NCBI GenBank assembly: GCA_910588565.1
Contig: CAJUPF010000022.1
Span: forward strand, 1 to 42,162
Origin: an uncultured Lachnospiraceae bacterium
Lineage (GTDB): Bacteria > Bacillota > Clostridia > Lachnospirales > Lachnospiraceae
DNA length: 42,162 nt
Reading direction: 5' to 3'
The position numbers and the translations under genes were made by a program. Position 1 is the stretch's first letter, and every line of letters starts with the position of its first letter. The notes beneath the pieces are model-generated. The model was not told where the DNA came from, did no database searches, and worked only from the letters and a program-made list of their open reading frames with translations. Shown one piece after another: positions 7,616 to 15,473 of this stretch.

Positions 7616-9796
7616 CTACTTTTTCGCTTTCCCGGATTTTGCTGCTTCTTCCAGTTTCATCGTAAGTGATATCCGCTGTTTTTTCAAATCGATATCCAAT
7701 ACCTTTACTTCCACAATATCCCCTACGCTGACAACTTCCAGCGGATGCTTAATATAGCGGCCTGACATCTGGGAAATATGTACCAGGCCGTCCTGATGCA
7801 CACCGATATCCACAAACGCACCAAAGTCAATTACATTGCGGACGGTGCCTTTCAATACCATACCCGGCGTCAAATCTTTCATCTCCAATACATCGCTCCG
7901 TAAAATGGGTTTTGGCATGTCCTCCCTGGGATCTCTGGCCGGTTTTTCCAGTTCCTTTACAATATCCTGCAAAGTCAGCTCACCAATTTCAAGCTCTGCG
8001 GCAAGCGCCTTAACATCTGCAATTTTTCCGGAAATACCTTTTAGACGGCCTTCTCGTAAATCTTCTGTCGTATATCCGAGTTTTTTCAGCAATTTTCTGG
8101 CTGCTTCATAGCTTTCGGGATGAACGCTTGTGGCGTCTAAGGGATTTTTTCCTTCTGTAATCCGCAAAAATCCGGCGCACTGTTCATAGGCTTTTGGCCC
8201 CAATTTGGAAACCTTTAACAACTGCGTTCTGGAACCAAAGCGACCGTTCTCTTCCCGGTATGCGACAATATTTTTCGCTACCGCCTTGCTGATTCCGGAG
8301 ATATATTCTAACAGCGAAGCAGAAGCGGTATTTAAGTCCACGCCGACTTTATTCACACAGTCTTCGACCACTCCGCCCAGAGCCTCTCCCAATTTTTTCT
8401 GGTTCATATCATGCTGGTACTGTCCTACGCCAATGGATTTGGGATCGATTTTAACCAGTTCTGCCAGAGGATCCTGCAGACGTCTTGCAATCGATGCCGC
8501 GCTGCGCTGTCCTACGTCAAAATTCGGAAATTCTTCTGTCGCCAGTTTGCTTGCGGAATAGACGGAAGCGCCCGCTTCATTTACAATAATATACTGAACT
8601 TTTTCCGGAATCTCCTTTAACAGTTCCACAATGACCATTTCAGATTCCCTGGAAGCCGTCCCGTTCCCTACAGAAATTAAAGAAACGCCATATTTTGCAA
8701 TCAATTTTTTTAATATTTTTTTGGATTCTTCTACTTTATTCTGGGGCGCTGTTGGGTAAATCACCACGGTATCCAGCACTTTTCCGGTGGAATCCACAAC
8801 TGCAAGCTTACAGCCGGTTCTAAATGCCGGATCCCAGCCCAATACCGTCCGTCCTGTAATCGGCGGCTGCATCAGAAGCTGTTCTAAGTTTTTGCCAAAA
8901 ACCTTAATTGCGCCGTCTTCTGCCTGTTCCGTCAGGTCATTGCGGATTTCCCGTTCAATCGCCGGAGCGATCAGACGTTTATAACTGTCTGCAATTACAT
9001 CCTTTAATACCGGCGCTGTAACAGGGTTCGCCTTATCCCTGGCAATCATATTTCGCTCCAGATAGCGGAGAATATCTTCCTCTGGCGCTTCTAACTTAAC
9101 CGTAAGGACTTTTTCAGCTTCTCCGCGGTTTAAAGCCAGTACCCGGTGGCCGGCCAGTCTGGATAAAGCTTCGTCAAAATCATAGTACATTTCGTAAACG
9201 GTTTCCGCTTCTTTATCTTTAGCTGAAGAAACAATACGGCCTTTTTTCATGGTAAGTCCCCGGATATAAATGCGGTAATCAGCCTGATCGGAAATATATT
9301 CTGCAAGAATGTCCTTTGCGCCTTCTATGGCTTCCTCTGCTGTATGCACCTCTTTTTCCGGATTGATATAAGAAGCTGCTTCTTCCTCTAAAGAACGTGT
9401 GGTTTTCTGCAGCAGGATCAGATTGGCCAGCGGTTCTAAGCCTTTCTCTTTTGCAATTGTAGCCCGCGTCCTGCGTTTCGGACGATACGGGCGGTAGAGA
9501 TCGTCTACGACGACCATGGTCTGCGCCGCTAAAATCTGCGCTTTTAATTCTTCTGTCAGTTTGCCCTGTTCTTCAATACTCGATATTACCTGATTTTTCT
9601 TTTCTTCCAGATTGCGCAGATAGTTCAGCCTGTCGTATAAATTACGCAGGATCTCATCATTTAAAGCCCCGGTAGCTTCTTTTCGGTAGCGGGCGATAAA
9701 AGGAATGGTATTTCCTTCATCAATTAACTGCACTGCAGCGTTCGCCTGATGCTCCCGAATCCCTAACTCTTCCGCCAAAACTTTTATCATTTCCAT
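7616..9796 (-). CDS. tex: Tex-family S1 RNA-binding transcription accessory protein
   Basis: A 726-residue protein matching Tex/YqgF-like transcription accessory factors over its whole length. The N-terminal Tex helix-turn-helix region contains IPFIARYRKEATGALND. The central YqgF-like RNase H fold begins at VLGWDPAFRTGCKLAVVD. Helix-hairpin-helix repeats include VDLNTASASLLEYISGI. A C-terminal S1 domain starts near LTPGMVLKGTVRNVIDFGAFVDIG. Tex binds nucleic acid and is thought to act during transcription and stress. The ATG at 9796 has AGGAG nine bases upstream; an upstream in-frame TTG at 9805 directly abuts that site and is less likely. The lysine-rich tail is typical. Confidence 0.96.
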   Translation of the reverse strand: MEMIKVLAEELGIREHQANAAVQLIDEGNTIPFIARYRKEATGALNDEILRNLYDRLNYLRNLEEKKNQVISSIEEQGKLTEELKAQILAAQTMVVVDDLYRPYRPKRRTRATIAKEKGLEPLANLILLQKTTRSLEEEAASYINPEKEVHTAEEAIEGAKDILAEYISDQADYRIYIRGLTMKKGRIVSSAKDKEAETVYEMYYDFDEALSRLAGHRVLALNRGEAEKVLTVKLEAPEEDILRYLERNMIARDKANPVTAPVLKDVIADSYKRLIAPAIEREIRNDLTEQAEDGAIKVFGKNLEQLLMQPPITGRTVLGWDPAFRTGCKLAVVDSTGKVLDTVVIYPTAPQNKVEESKKILKKLIAKYGVSLISVGNGTASRESEMVIVELLKEIPEKVQYIIVNEAGASVYSASKLATEEFPNFDVGQRSAASIARRLQDPLAELVKIDPKSIGVGQYQHDMNQKKLGEALGGVVEDCVNKVGVDLNTASASLLEYISGISKAVAKNIVAYREENGRFGSRTQLLKVSKLGPKAYEQCAGFLRITEGKNPLDATSVHPESYEAARKLLKKLGYTTEDLREGRLKGISGKIADVKALAAELEIGELTLQDIVKELEKPARDPREDMPKPILRSDVLEMKDLTPGMVLKGTVRNVIDFGAFVDIGVHQDGLVHISQMSGRYIKHPLEVVSVGDIVEVKVLDIDLKKQRISLTMKLEEAAKSGKAKK

Positions 9797-9863
9797 TGCT
9801 TTCAACTCCTATTCATTAATATTGCCGAATGGCATAAAGTTATCCCTCTAATCGCTGTTTTAC

Positions 9864-9872
9864 ATCATACCA
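9864..9872 (-). promoter_or_regulatory. Extended -10 promoter candidate for tex
   Basis: On the minus strand TGGTATGAT forms an extended -10 (TGn plus TATGAT) about 70 bp upstream of the tex start. No good -35 is visible at the expected distance, which is acceptable for an extended -10 promoter. Confidence 0.45.
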
Positions 9873-9887
9873 CATTTATTATTCCCC

Positions 9888-9916
9888 TTGCAGCTCCCAA
9901 GTCCATATGCTATATT
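9888..9916 (+). promoter_or_regulatory. Promoter of the DUF4190-like gene
   Basis: A -35 TTGCAG (9888-9893), a 17-bp spacer and a -10 TATATT (9911-9916) lie 40 bp upstream of the start at 9956. The predicted transcript begins just before the leader motif shared with tex. Confidence 0.6.
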
Positions 9917-9955
9917 AGAAAAAGCCGTTCGGCAATAATAGAAAGGAGCTTTTTT

Positions 9956-10336
9956 ATGGACTACGATCAGAATATACACTCTTCCAAAACCCCCCGTCCC
10001 ACACAGCGTTCGGAACGTATGGCTAAGGCTTCTGTGATTTTAGGTTCTGTGGCGCTTCTGACGTCCAGCTGTCTGTATCTTGCCCTGGTCTGCAGTGCAC
10101 TGGGTATTATACTTGCACTTTTATCCAAAGGCGGCAGCATAACCCTGAATTCCCAGGGAAAAGCGGGACTTCTTTTAAGCAGCGCCGGTTTGGTTCTGAC
10201 GGTTCTTATTTATATCTGTGTATTGCTATTTGTGATCTTTTATTATGGCGGAATAGATGGATTTTATCAGGAATACAGGAACCTATATCATGCGGAGAGC
10301 ATAGAAGAGCTTTATCGCAGTATGGGATTCTACTGA
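9956..10336 (+). CDS. Small membrane protein, DUF4190-like
   Basis: A 126-residue protein with a hydrophilic N-terminus of about 22 residues and two hydrophobic blocks. The first (25-56) has the alternating small-residue pattern ASVILGSVALL...ALGIILALLSKGG seen in DUF4190-type proteins. The second (65-95) ends in an aromatic juxtamembrane stretch, followed by a short acidic tail. The function is unknown. A strong AAAGGAG site supports the start. It is divergent from tex and shares a leader motif with it, and is convergent with the DUF2752 gene. Confidence 0.75.
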   Translation: MDYDQNIHSSKTPRPTQRSERMAKASVILGSVALLTSSCLYLALVCSALGIILALLSKGGSITLNSQGKAGLLLSSAGLVLTVLIYICVLLFVIFYYGGIDGFYQEYRNLYHAESIEELYRSMGFY

Positions 10337-10380
10337 TGTTATGTCTGCATAAACAACGCTGTATTTTATGCGGCATAACA
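10337..10380. terminator. Hairpin between convergent genes
   Basis: Immediately after the stop codon at 10334-10336, TGTTATG (10337-10343) pairs with CATAACA (10374-10380), and GCATAA (10347-10352) pairs with TTATGC (10366-10371). The stem separates two convergent genes. It has no T-run on either side, so its role as a terminator is likely but not certain. Confidence 0.45.
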
Positions 10381-10404
10381 TCGCAGGCAGACGGTTTGCC
10401 GGTT

Positions 10405-10857
10405 CTACAGAGCGTCTAGTATTCTCAGAATATCCACATGGAATACCGCCAGCGCAATATTCTTTACGGCTGTATGAAGCGCTACAATCCCAAGGGCGAT
10501 CCAAAGGTAGCAGTTTCTGTAACGCATGCCTGTCCGCCGCTTATGCTTTATAAAACGCTCTATGATATGACTTCCCATAAACCAAAGATAGATTACAGCG
10601 CAATACATTACAATTGGATGATATAAAAAGGACAGCAGAATTTCTCCCCGAACCAATGCCGCAACCGCCCTGCTGCCGCCGCAGCCCGGACAGTAAAATC
10701 CCGTTATTGTATGAAACATACAGGGAGCCATTATCTTTGCTGCCAGACCTTCCGGCAATCGTCCATACAGCAGACAGACCGCCGCGCCAATCCATGGAAG
10801 GCAAAGCCCTATGATATAAAGATTCTTTTCCAGCTGAATTCTCTCATTCTCTCTCAT
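10405..10857 (-). CDS. DUF2752 membrane protein
   Basis: A 150-residue protein with about three membrane segments. It carries the DUF2752 signature FYCPGCGGSRAVAAL (residues 54-68), with the two cysteines just before the second segment. The function of DUF2752 is unknown; the paired cysteines might bind a metal or form a disulfide. The start at 10857 is the first ATG in frame and gives a normal family length. It is divergent from the zincin-like gene at 10949 and convergent with the gene at 9956. Confidence 0.85.
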   Translation of the reverse strand: MRENERIQLEKNLYIIGLCLPWIGAAVCLLYGRLPEGLAAKIMAPCMFHTITGFYCPGCGGSRAVAALVRGEILLSFLYHPIVMYCAVIYLWFMGSHIIERFIKHKRRTGMRYRNCYLWIALGIVALHTAVKNIALAVFHVDILRILDAL

Positions 10858-10883
10858 ATAATTATTATCCTGCTATTTGATTC

Positions 10884-10911
10884 TTGTGTTTTTCCCCGAT
10901 TCTGTTATAAT
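10884..10911 (+). promoter_or_regulatory. Promoter of the SprA-like/DUF975 pair
   Basis: A -35-like TTGTGT (10884-10889), a 16-bp spacer and a consensus -10 TATAAT (10906-10911) precede the start at 10949. Confidence 0.55.
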
Positions 10912-10948
10912 AATACTATCTATGTAGTTTGTAAAGGAGGAATCACTT

Positions 10949-11377
10949 ATGAATATTGGAGGTATCTCTAATTATAATGGCTATGGTTCTGCAGCCATAA
11001 AACCGGGATATGAATCTTCCCCGGAAGAATGCAAGACCTGTAAAAACCGTAAATATCAGGACGGTTCTGATGAAAACGTATCCTTTAAATCAGCCGCCCA
11101 TATTTCCCCTGCTGCTTCCGGTGCGGCAGTCCGTGCCCACGAGGCGGAACATGTATCCAACGCTTACAGCAAAGCGGCAGAACAAGACGGCAAAGTCATC
11201 TCCGCCGGCGTATCTATCCGTACATCTGTCTGCCCGGAATGCGGACGTGTATACACCTCCGGCGGCGAAACCCGGACCATGATCCAATATCCCAACGAGT
11301 CGAATCCCTACCAGAAAGAGAGAAAAGCAGCGGATGCAGCTGTCTTTACAGGCGCCAATATTGATCTGGCGGCATAA
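10949..11377 (+). CDS. Putative zincin metalloprotease, SprA-related
   Basis: A 142-residue soluble protein without signal peptide. It has a CxxC pair (28-31, followed by NRKYQDGSD), an HExxH zinc-protease motif (HEAEH, 64-68) and a second CxxC (CPEC, 95-98). The order CKTC-RKYQDGS-VRAHEAEHV matches a small family annotated as SprA-related or putative metalloprotease proteins. Proteolysis has not been shown for that family to my knowledge, so the activity is inferred from the motif. GGAGG lies seven bases upstream of the start. It is followed by the DUF975 gene after 15 bp and probably co-transcribed. Confidence 0.72.
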   Translation: MNIGGISNYNGYGSAAIKPGYESSPEECKTCKNRKYQDGSDENVSFKSAAHISPAASGAAVRAHEAEHVSNAYSKAAEQDGKVISAGVSIRTSVCPECGRVYTSGGETRTMIQYPNESNPYQKERKAADAAVFTGANIDLAA

Positions 11378-11392
11378 AAGGAGTTTCATTTT

Positions 11393-12103
11393 ATGAAATT
11401 ATCATCCAAAGAACTGAAACGTCAGGCACGCCAGACATTGACGGGGCAGTATGGGCTGCCAATGGAAGCTTTCGTTATTTCACAGTTTCTGACAGCAGCC
11501 GCCTATCTGCCCTTTCAGCTGTTTTTTCAGAACAATCCGGATCATACCCAGATGGTTTTGTCCCTGTTGGCCTCTCTGATTATTTCACTGCTTTCCGCTG
11601 TGATGAACTGCGGCCTGCTTTCCATCCATTTGAATCTGGCAAGAGGAAAAGAAGCCAAACTGACCGATTTATTCCGCTATTTTACCATACGTCCCGATTA
11701 TCCGATTCTTGCAGGGCTTCTGCTGATGGGGATTCTTTTTCTCCTTACGCTTCCTGCTTTTCTCTGTACCGGAATCGCATTTGGAGCGGATACTGCTTTG
11801 TGGTATTTTCTGGCGGCGGTTATCTGGATTGTTACACTGTTTCCTCTTTGCTATGTGAATCTTTCCTATGGATTGCTTTACTATCTTCTCATCGAGCATC
11901 CTGACGGGGAACTTCGGGATATGTTCCGAACAAGCCGTTGCCTGATGCATGGAAACAAAGGACGGCTGCTTTATATTACGTTCAGCTTTGCCGGTATGTA
12001 TTTTCTGTGCCTGCTTTCGCTTGGTATCGGTTTTTTATGGATCGTCCCTTATATGACACAGACCAAAACAGTCTTTTATCGGAATATCATACAGGAAATC
12101 TAG
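11393..12103 (+). CDS. DUF975 membrane protein
   Basis: A 236-residue protein with five to six membrane segments, recognised as DUF975. The N-terminus MKLSSKELKRQARQTLTGQYG and the cytoplasmic stretch MFRTSRCLMHGNKGRLLYI (near 180-200) are typical. These proteins are common in Clostridia and of unknown function. AAAGGAG precedes the start, and the gene lies 15 bp after the zincin-like gene. It is convergent with the histidine kinase at 12189. Confidence 0.87.
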   Translation: MKLSSKELKRQARQTLTGQYGLPMEAFVISQFLTAAAYLPFQLFFQNNPDHTQMVLSLLASLIISLLSAVMNCGLLSIHLNLARGKEAKLTDLFRYFTIRPDYPILAGLLLMGILFLLTLPAFLCTGIAFGADTALWYFLAAVIWIVTLFPLCYVNLSYGLLYYLLIEHPDGELRDMFRTSRCLMHGNKGRLLYITFSFAGMYFLCLLSLGIGFLWIVPYMTQTKTVFYRNIIQEI

Positions 12104-12150
12104 TGTTCCATCCAGTCAGGCATTGGAGTCTGGGGCTGCATGTAAGGAAA

Positions 12151-12190
12151 AAGCATGGGACTTTGTTTTTCTCATCAAGTCACCATGCTT
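12151..12190. terminator. Bidirectional intrinsic terminator
   Basis: AAGCATGG (12151-12158) pairs with CCATGCTT (12183-12190), with a further GACTT/AAGTC pairing across one bulge. On the plus strand ATTTTTG follows; on the minus strand TTTTTCC follows the stem. It serves the DUF975 gene and the convergent kinase gene, overlapping the latter's stop codon by two bases. Confidence 0.7.
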
Positions 12191-13514
12191 ATTTTTGCGG
12201 AAGATACAGTGTAAAAGCGCTTCCTTTCCCAACTTCACTGACCACTTCGATTCTCCCTCCATGCTTCTGTGCAATTTTCTCACATAAAGGAAGTCCTAAG
12301 CCAAATCCCTCCGCATTTCTGGAAGTATCACATTGATAAAAACGTCTGAAAATAGACTCTAAATGCTCCGGTTCAATTCCAATCCCATAATCTCTCACCT
12401 TTACATAGACCCAGTCTTGCTCTGTGCCCGTACTGACGTCTACCTGTCCGCCTTTCTCGCTGAATTTAATGGCATTTGTCACCAGATTCTGCACAACAAT
12501 AATTATCAGTCCGATATCCCCTACGGTAACCGCATCCTGCATGTGCAGCCTGAGCAATATCCCTCCCTGTGCTTTTTCCTGTATTGATTCACAGACAGAT
12601 TCCACAATTTCCACCAAATCCAGCAATTCCTCCTGCAGCTGCACTCTGTCCTGATCTAATCTGGAAAAGTTCAAAAGCTGGGTTATAATCTGCTCAATCT
12701 TCCTGGACTGCCGGTAAATTACCTCTAATGCTTCCTCATAGCCTTCCCTTCCAATATCCTTTCCCCTGGCATACTGGCATTGCGCCATAACAACGGATAC
12801 CGGCGTGCGCAGCTCATGGGCTACATCTGATGTAAACTGCTCCTGCATCTGAAACGTCTGCTCCATCCGATCCAACATGCGGTTATTTGCCTGGGCTAAA
12901 ACTGCAATTTCCTTAAACTGGTTATTATATTTGATTCTCTGGGACATATCCAGATTAGAGCCGATTTGTTCCGCAGTCTGGCACATATTTTTCAATTCTG
13001 TTGAAATTCTCTTAGACAGAAACAACTCACAGATTAAGATAATGCAGAGTACTCCTACAATACACAGATAAGAAATCAGCTCAATTGCCCGGTAAGAGCT
13101 GTCGGCATCTGCTTTCCTGATAAATCCGCGGATATACAGGCAGTTCTTTATCCCGCTCCCCTGTATGCGCACATCTCTTACATAATATTTCTCACCATCA
13201 CAGATCACAGCATGGCTGGTTTTATTCTTAATCGCAAGATTCTGCAGTTCTTCCATGACATTATCAGAATATTCCCCTGCCACTATTTGTAACTCATTAT
13301 CTATAATTAAAAAATGAACGTTATCATTTTCATACAGAAAGTCCTCCGAAATTTTCAAATCTCTGTTTTCCATAGAGACATTCTGTAAATTCTTTTCGAT
13401 CTCTTTCCGTAAATCCTGTTTGATATCATATTCTATCGCTGCATTGGATAATACCCGAATCATAATCAGCATAACAAGTCCCATAATGAGCATGGCTATT
13501 GCAGGCAGAATCAC
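12189..13514 (-). CDS. Two-component sensor histidine kinase with HAMP
   Basis: A 441-residue kinase. TM1 lies at about 1-20, an extracytoplasmic sensor region at 21-142, TM2 at 145-167 and a HAMP linker at about 167-220. The H-box is FTSDVAHELRTPVSV (His233), and the catalytic domain has VRDYGIGI and GFGLGLPL motifs. The start is uncertain. The GTG at 13514 begins inside what looks like TM1, has no good ribosome binding site, and the open frame continues upstream into the regulator gene without an ATG. The stop of the regulator is only 26 bp upstream, so the pair is one operon. Confidence 0.88.
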   Translation of the reverse strand: MILPAIAMLIMGLVMLIMIRVLSNAAIEYDIKQDLRKEIEKNLQNVSMENRDLKISEDFLYENDNVHFLIIDNELQIVAGEYSDNVMEELQNLAIKNKTSHAVICDGEKYYVRDVRIQGSGIKNCLYIRGFIRKADADSSYRAIELISYLCIVGVLCIILICELFLSKRISTELKNMCQTAEQIGSNLDMSQRIKYNNQFKEIAVLAQANNRMLDRMEQTFQMQEQFTSDVAHELRTPVSVVMAQCQYARGKDIGREGYEEALEVIYRQSRKIEQIITQLLNFSRLDQDRVQLQEELLDLVEIVESVCESIQEKAQGGILLRLHMQDAVTVGDIGLIIIVVQNLVTNAIKFSEKGGQVDVSTGTEQDWVYVKVRDYGIGIEPEHLESIFRRFYQCDTSRNAEGFGLGLPLCEKIAQKHGGRIEVVSEVGKGSAFTLYLPQK

Positions 13515-13540
13515 AATATAATGTATAATCGATACCTGCT

Positions 13541-14215
13541 TTACTCGCTTCCCTTTAATACGTATCCCACCCCTCGGATTGTCCGGATCATCTTAAATTC
13601 AAATCCATCATCAATCTTTTTTCTCAGATATCGAATATAGACATCGATCAGATTTGAACTGCTGTCACGGTCAATATCCCAGATATTTGATTCAATCTGC
13701 TCCCTGGTAACGACAATATTCTGATTCCGAATCAGATACAGCAGCACAGAATATTCCTTGGGGGAAAGCTCAATCAGATGCCCGTCCCGTTTCACGGTAC
13801 ACTCATTACAATCTACCACCAGATCGCCGCAGGTATAGATATTCTCATGTACATCCACTTTTTTCCGGGTCAGCATACGGATTCTGGCTAAAAGCTCTTT
13901 AAATTCAAAGGGCTTTACCATATAATCATCCGCGCCCAGATCCAGTCCCCGTACTATATCATTGACATCGCTTCTGGCGCTTAAAAACAGAATCGGCGTT
14001 GTAATCCCACGGCTGCGTACTTTTTTCAAAACCGCAAACCCATCCATTTTGGGGATCATGATATCTAAAATCACACCGTCATACTCCGCCATACACAAAT
14101 AATCCAACGCACTCTCTCCATCATAACACCTGTCCACAAGATAACCTTCGGATTCTAGTTCTTTTGCAAGAATCCGATTCATATCTTTTTCATCTTCTAC
14201 TACCAGTATCCTCAT
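13541..14215 (-). CDS. Response regulator, OmpR/PhoB family
   Basis: A 224-residue regulator with a receiver domain (E7-D8, phosphorylation site Asp51 in VILDIMIPKMDG, Lys in MVKPFEF) and a winged-helix output domain (LSPKEYSVLLYLIRN; LIDVYIRYLRKKI). GGAGGG lies just before the ATG. It is followed after 26 bp by its kinase. The 248-bp upstream region has a GATTAAA direct repeat with 11-bp spacing, suggesting self-activation. Target genes are not obvious; the amidase upstream on the same strand is a possibility. Confidence 0.95.
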   Translation of the reverse strand: MRILVVEDEKDMNRILAKELESEGYLVDRCYDGESALDYLCMAEYDGVILDIMIPKMDGFAVLKKVRSRGITTPILFLSARSDVNDIVRGLDLGADDYMVKPFEFKELLARIRMLTRKKVDVHENIYTCGDLVVDCNECTVKRDGHLIELSPKEYSVLLYLIRNQNIVVTREQIESNIWDIDRDSSSNLIDVYIRYLRKKIDDGFEFKMIRTIRGVGYVLKGSE

Positions 14216-14382
14216 ATACCCTCCAATGCTCTGTAAATTGTATCCGTTCCGGCCGCAGTAATATTTTTATAACCGTTTATACACAGTAAGAACACCCGGC
14301 TCATGTCAGGATACCTCTGGCAGAGAACCGGATGCTTTCTCCAATACAGACAGAACAGATCTTATAATAAAAACATCACCAT

Positions 14383-14434
14383 TTTATACCTACTTTTAAT
14401 CATTTTAACAGGGAAAGATTAAAGTCAGATTAAA
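14383..14434 (-). promoter_or_regulatory. Promoter with 11-bp direct repeats upstream of the response regulator
   Basis: On the minus strand TTTAATC occurs twice with 11-bp periodicity (complement GATTAAA at 14428-14434 and 14417-14423). A -10-like TATAAA lies at 14388-14383. The direct repeats are a probable response-regulator box. The rest of 14216-14463 holds no gene. Confidence 0.5.
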
Positions 14435-14463
14435 CCCGGCAAACGTACATCCCTCAACACTGC

Positions 14464-15408
14464 TTAACGTTCCGATGCAACAATCAAAGTCTGATATCCC
14501 AGTTCACGCAGTTTCCGCTGCAGTTTTAACGCATCTTCCAGAGAATCTTCTTTTCCTGCAACTACCCGGAGCATACCGTCTCCTTTGGCTACATAACTTT
14601 CAAATCCCTGATCCGCCAGCTGTTCCGCAAGAAAATTAGCAGTCGTCCGATAGCCGAATCTTCCCACTTCCACCCCATATACCAGATTTGAATCCTTATC
14701 GTCCCGATCATCATCCCAATCATCCTCGTCATCCCGGTCGTCATCCCAGTCATCCTCGTCATCCCGATCGTTATCCCAGTCATTCCGGCCGTCCCGATCA
14801 GCCATGCAGCGGCAGCGCCCTCTGCCGGCGATTGTCCTGACAGGCTCTTTTCTCTCCTGCTCTACCGCAGATGCCCGGAGCGGTACGGCGCGTTCAATTC
14901 CCATAGCAATTGCGCTGGCAATTTCATTAAAGTTGCTGTCAAAAATTTCATTGTCCATATCGTTGTTGATAAATCCAGTTTCAATTAATACAGCAGGCAT
15001 TTCTGTCCTTCGTAAAACCACAAGCCCCGTCCGTTCTTCAATGCCGATATTGTCAAACCCTACCTGTTCCAGTTCGTTATTAATGGATTCCGCAAGCCGT
15101 CTTGCGCGCATATCATCCCCGCCGTAAATTAAAGTCTGCACCCCATGATAGGTATTGTCGTTTGCGCCTGAATTCCTATGGAAGGATACAAAATAATCCG
15201 CTCCCGCATCATTGGCGATCTGTGCCTTTTCATATGGGGACTGATATACGTCCGTATTTCTTGTGTATATTACATCATATCCCTGTTGTTTTAAAATTTC
15301 CCCTACTGCCAATGCCAGGCTGAGATTCTCATCTTTTTCTTTTCTGCCCTGATACATCGCTCCATTGTCAAAACCGCCGTGTCCGGCATCTATTACAATT
15401 GTTACCAA
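14464..15408 (-). CDS. N-acetylmuramoyl-L-alanine amidase with SPOR domain
   Basis: A 314-residue zinc amidase (Amidase_3) that would cleave the amide bond between MurNAc and the stem peptide. Zinc ligands are visible as His10 (DAGHGG), Glu24 and His77 (VSFHRN), and the catalytic Glu143 lies in VLIETGF. A linker (185-241) ends in three copies of a ten-residue Asp/Arg-rich unit. A C-terminal SPOR-like domain (242-314) should bind peptidoglycan. There is no signal peptide, as in CwlC-type lytic enzymes of mother cells. The start is a TTG at 15408, preceded by AGGAG nine bases upstream; no ATG is available. Confidence 0.88.
   Translation of the reverse strand: MVTIVIDAGHGGFDNGAMYQGRKEKDENLSLALAVGEILKQQGYDVIYTRNTDVYQSPYEKAQIANDAGADYFVSFHRNSGANDNTYHGVQTLIYGGDDMRARRLAESINNELEQVGFDNIGIEERTGLVVLRRTEMPAVLIETGFINNDMDNEIFDSNFNEIASAIAMGIERAVPLRASAVEQERKEPVRTIAGRGRCRCMADRDGRNDWDNDRDDEDDWDDDRDDEDDWDDDRDDKDSNLVYGVEVGRFGYRTTANFLAEQLADQGFESYVAKGDGMLRVVAGKEDSLEDALKLQRKLRELGYQTLIVASER
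14689..14769 (-). repeat. 30-bp tandem repeats inside the amidase linker
   Basis: Residues 214-240 are two complete copies of DRDDEDDWDD and a partial third copy (DRDDKDS). At the DNA level the unit is 30 bp. The repeat separates the catalytic and SPOR domains and may vary in copy number between strains. Confidence 0.8.
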
Positions 15409-15473
15409 AGCTCTTCGCTCCTGCAGTTATTTTCTTACTATTCTATGCAGGCGTTCCTAAAATGTGAGCCGCC

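Larger units (their letters stand above)
9820..9937. repeat. Inverted copies of a 14-bp leader motif in two divergent 5' regions
   Basis: The segment at 9820-9833 is the inverted copy of 9924-9937 with one mismatch. As transcribed, both divergent genes carry GCC(A/G)TTCGGCAATA shortly before their ribosome binding sites. The GCC/GGC triplets could form a small hairpin with a four-base loop in each leader. Confidence 0.6.
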
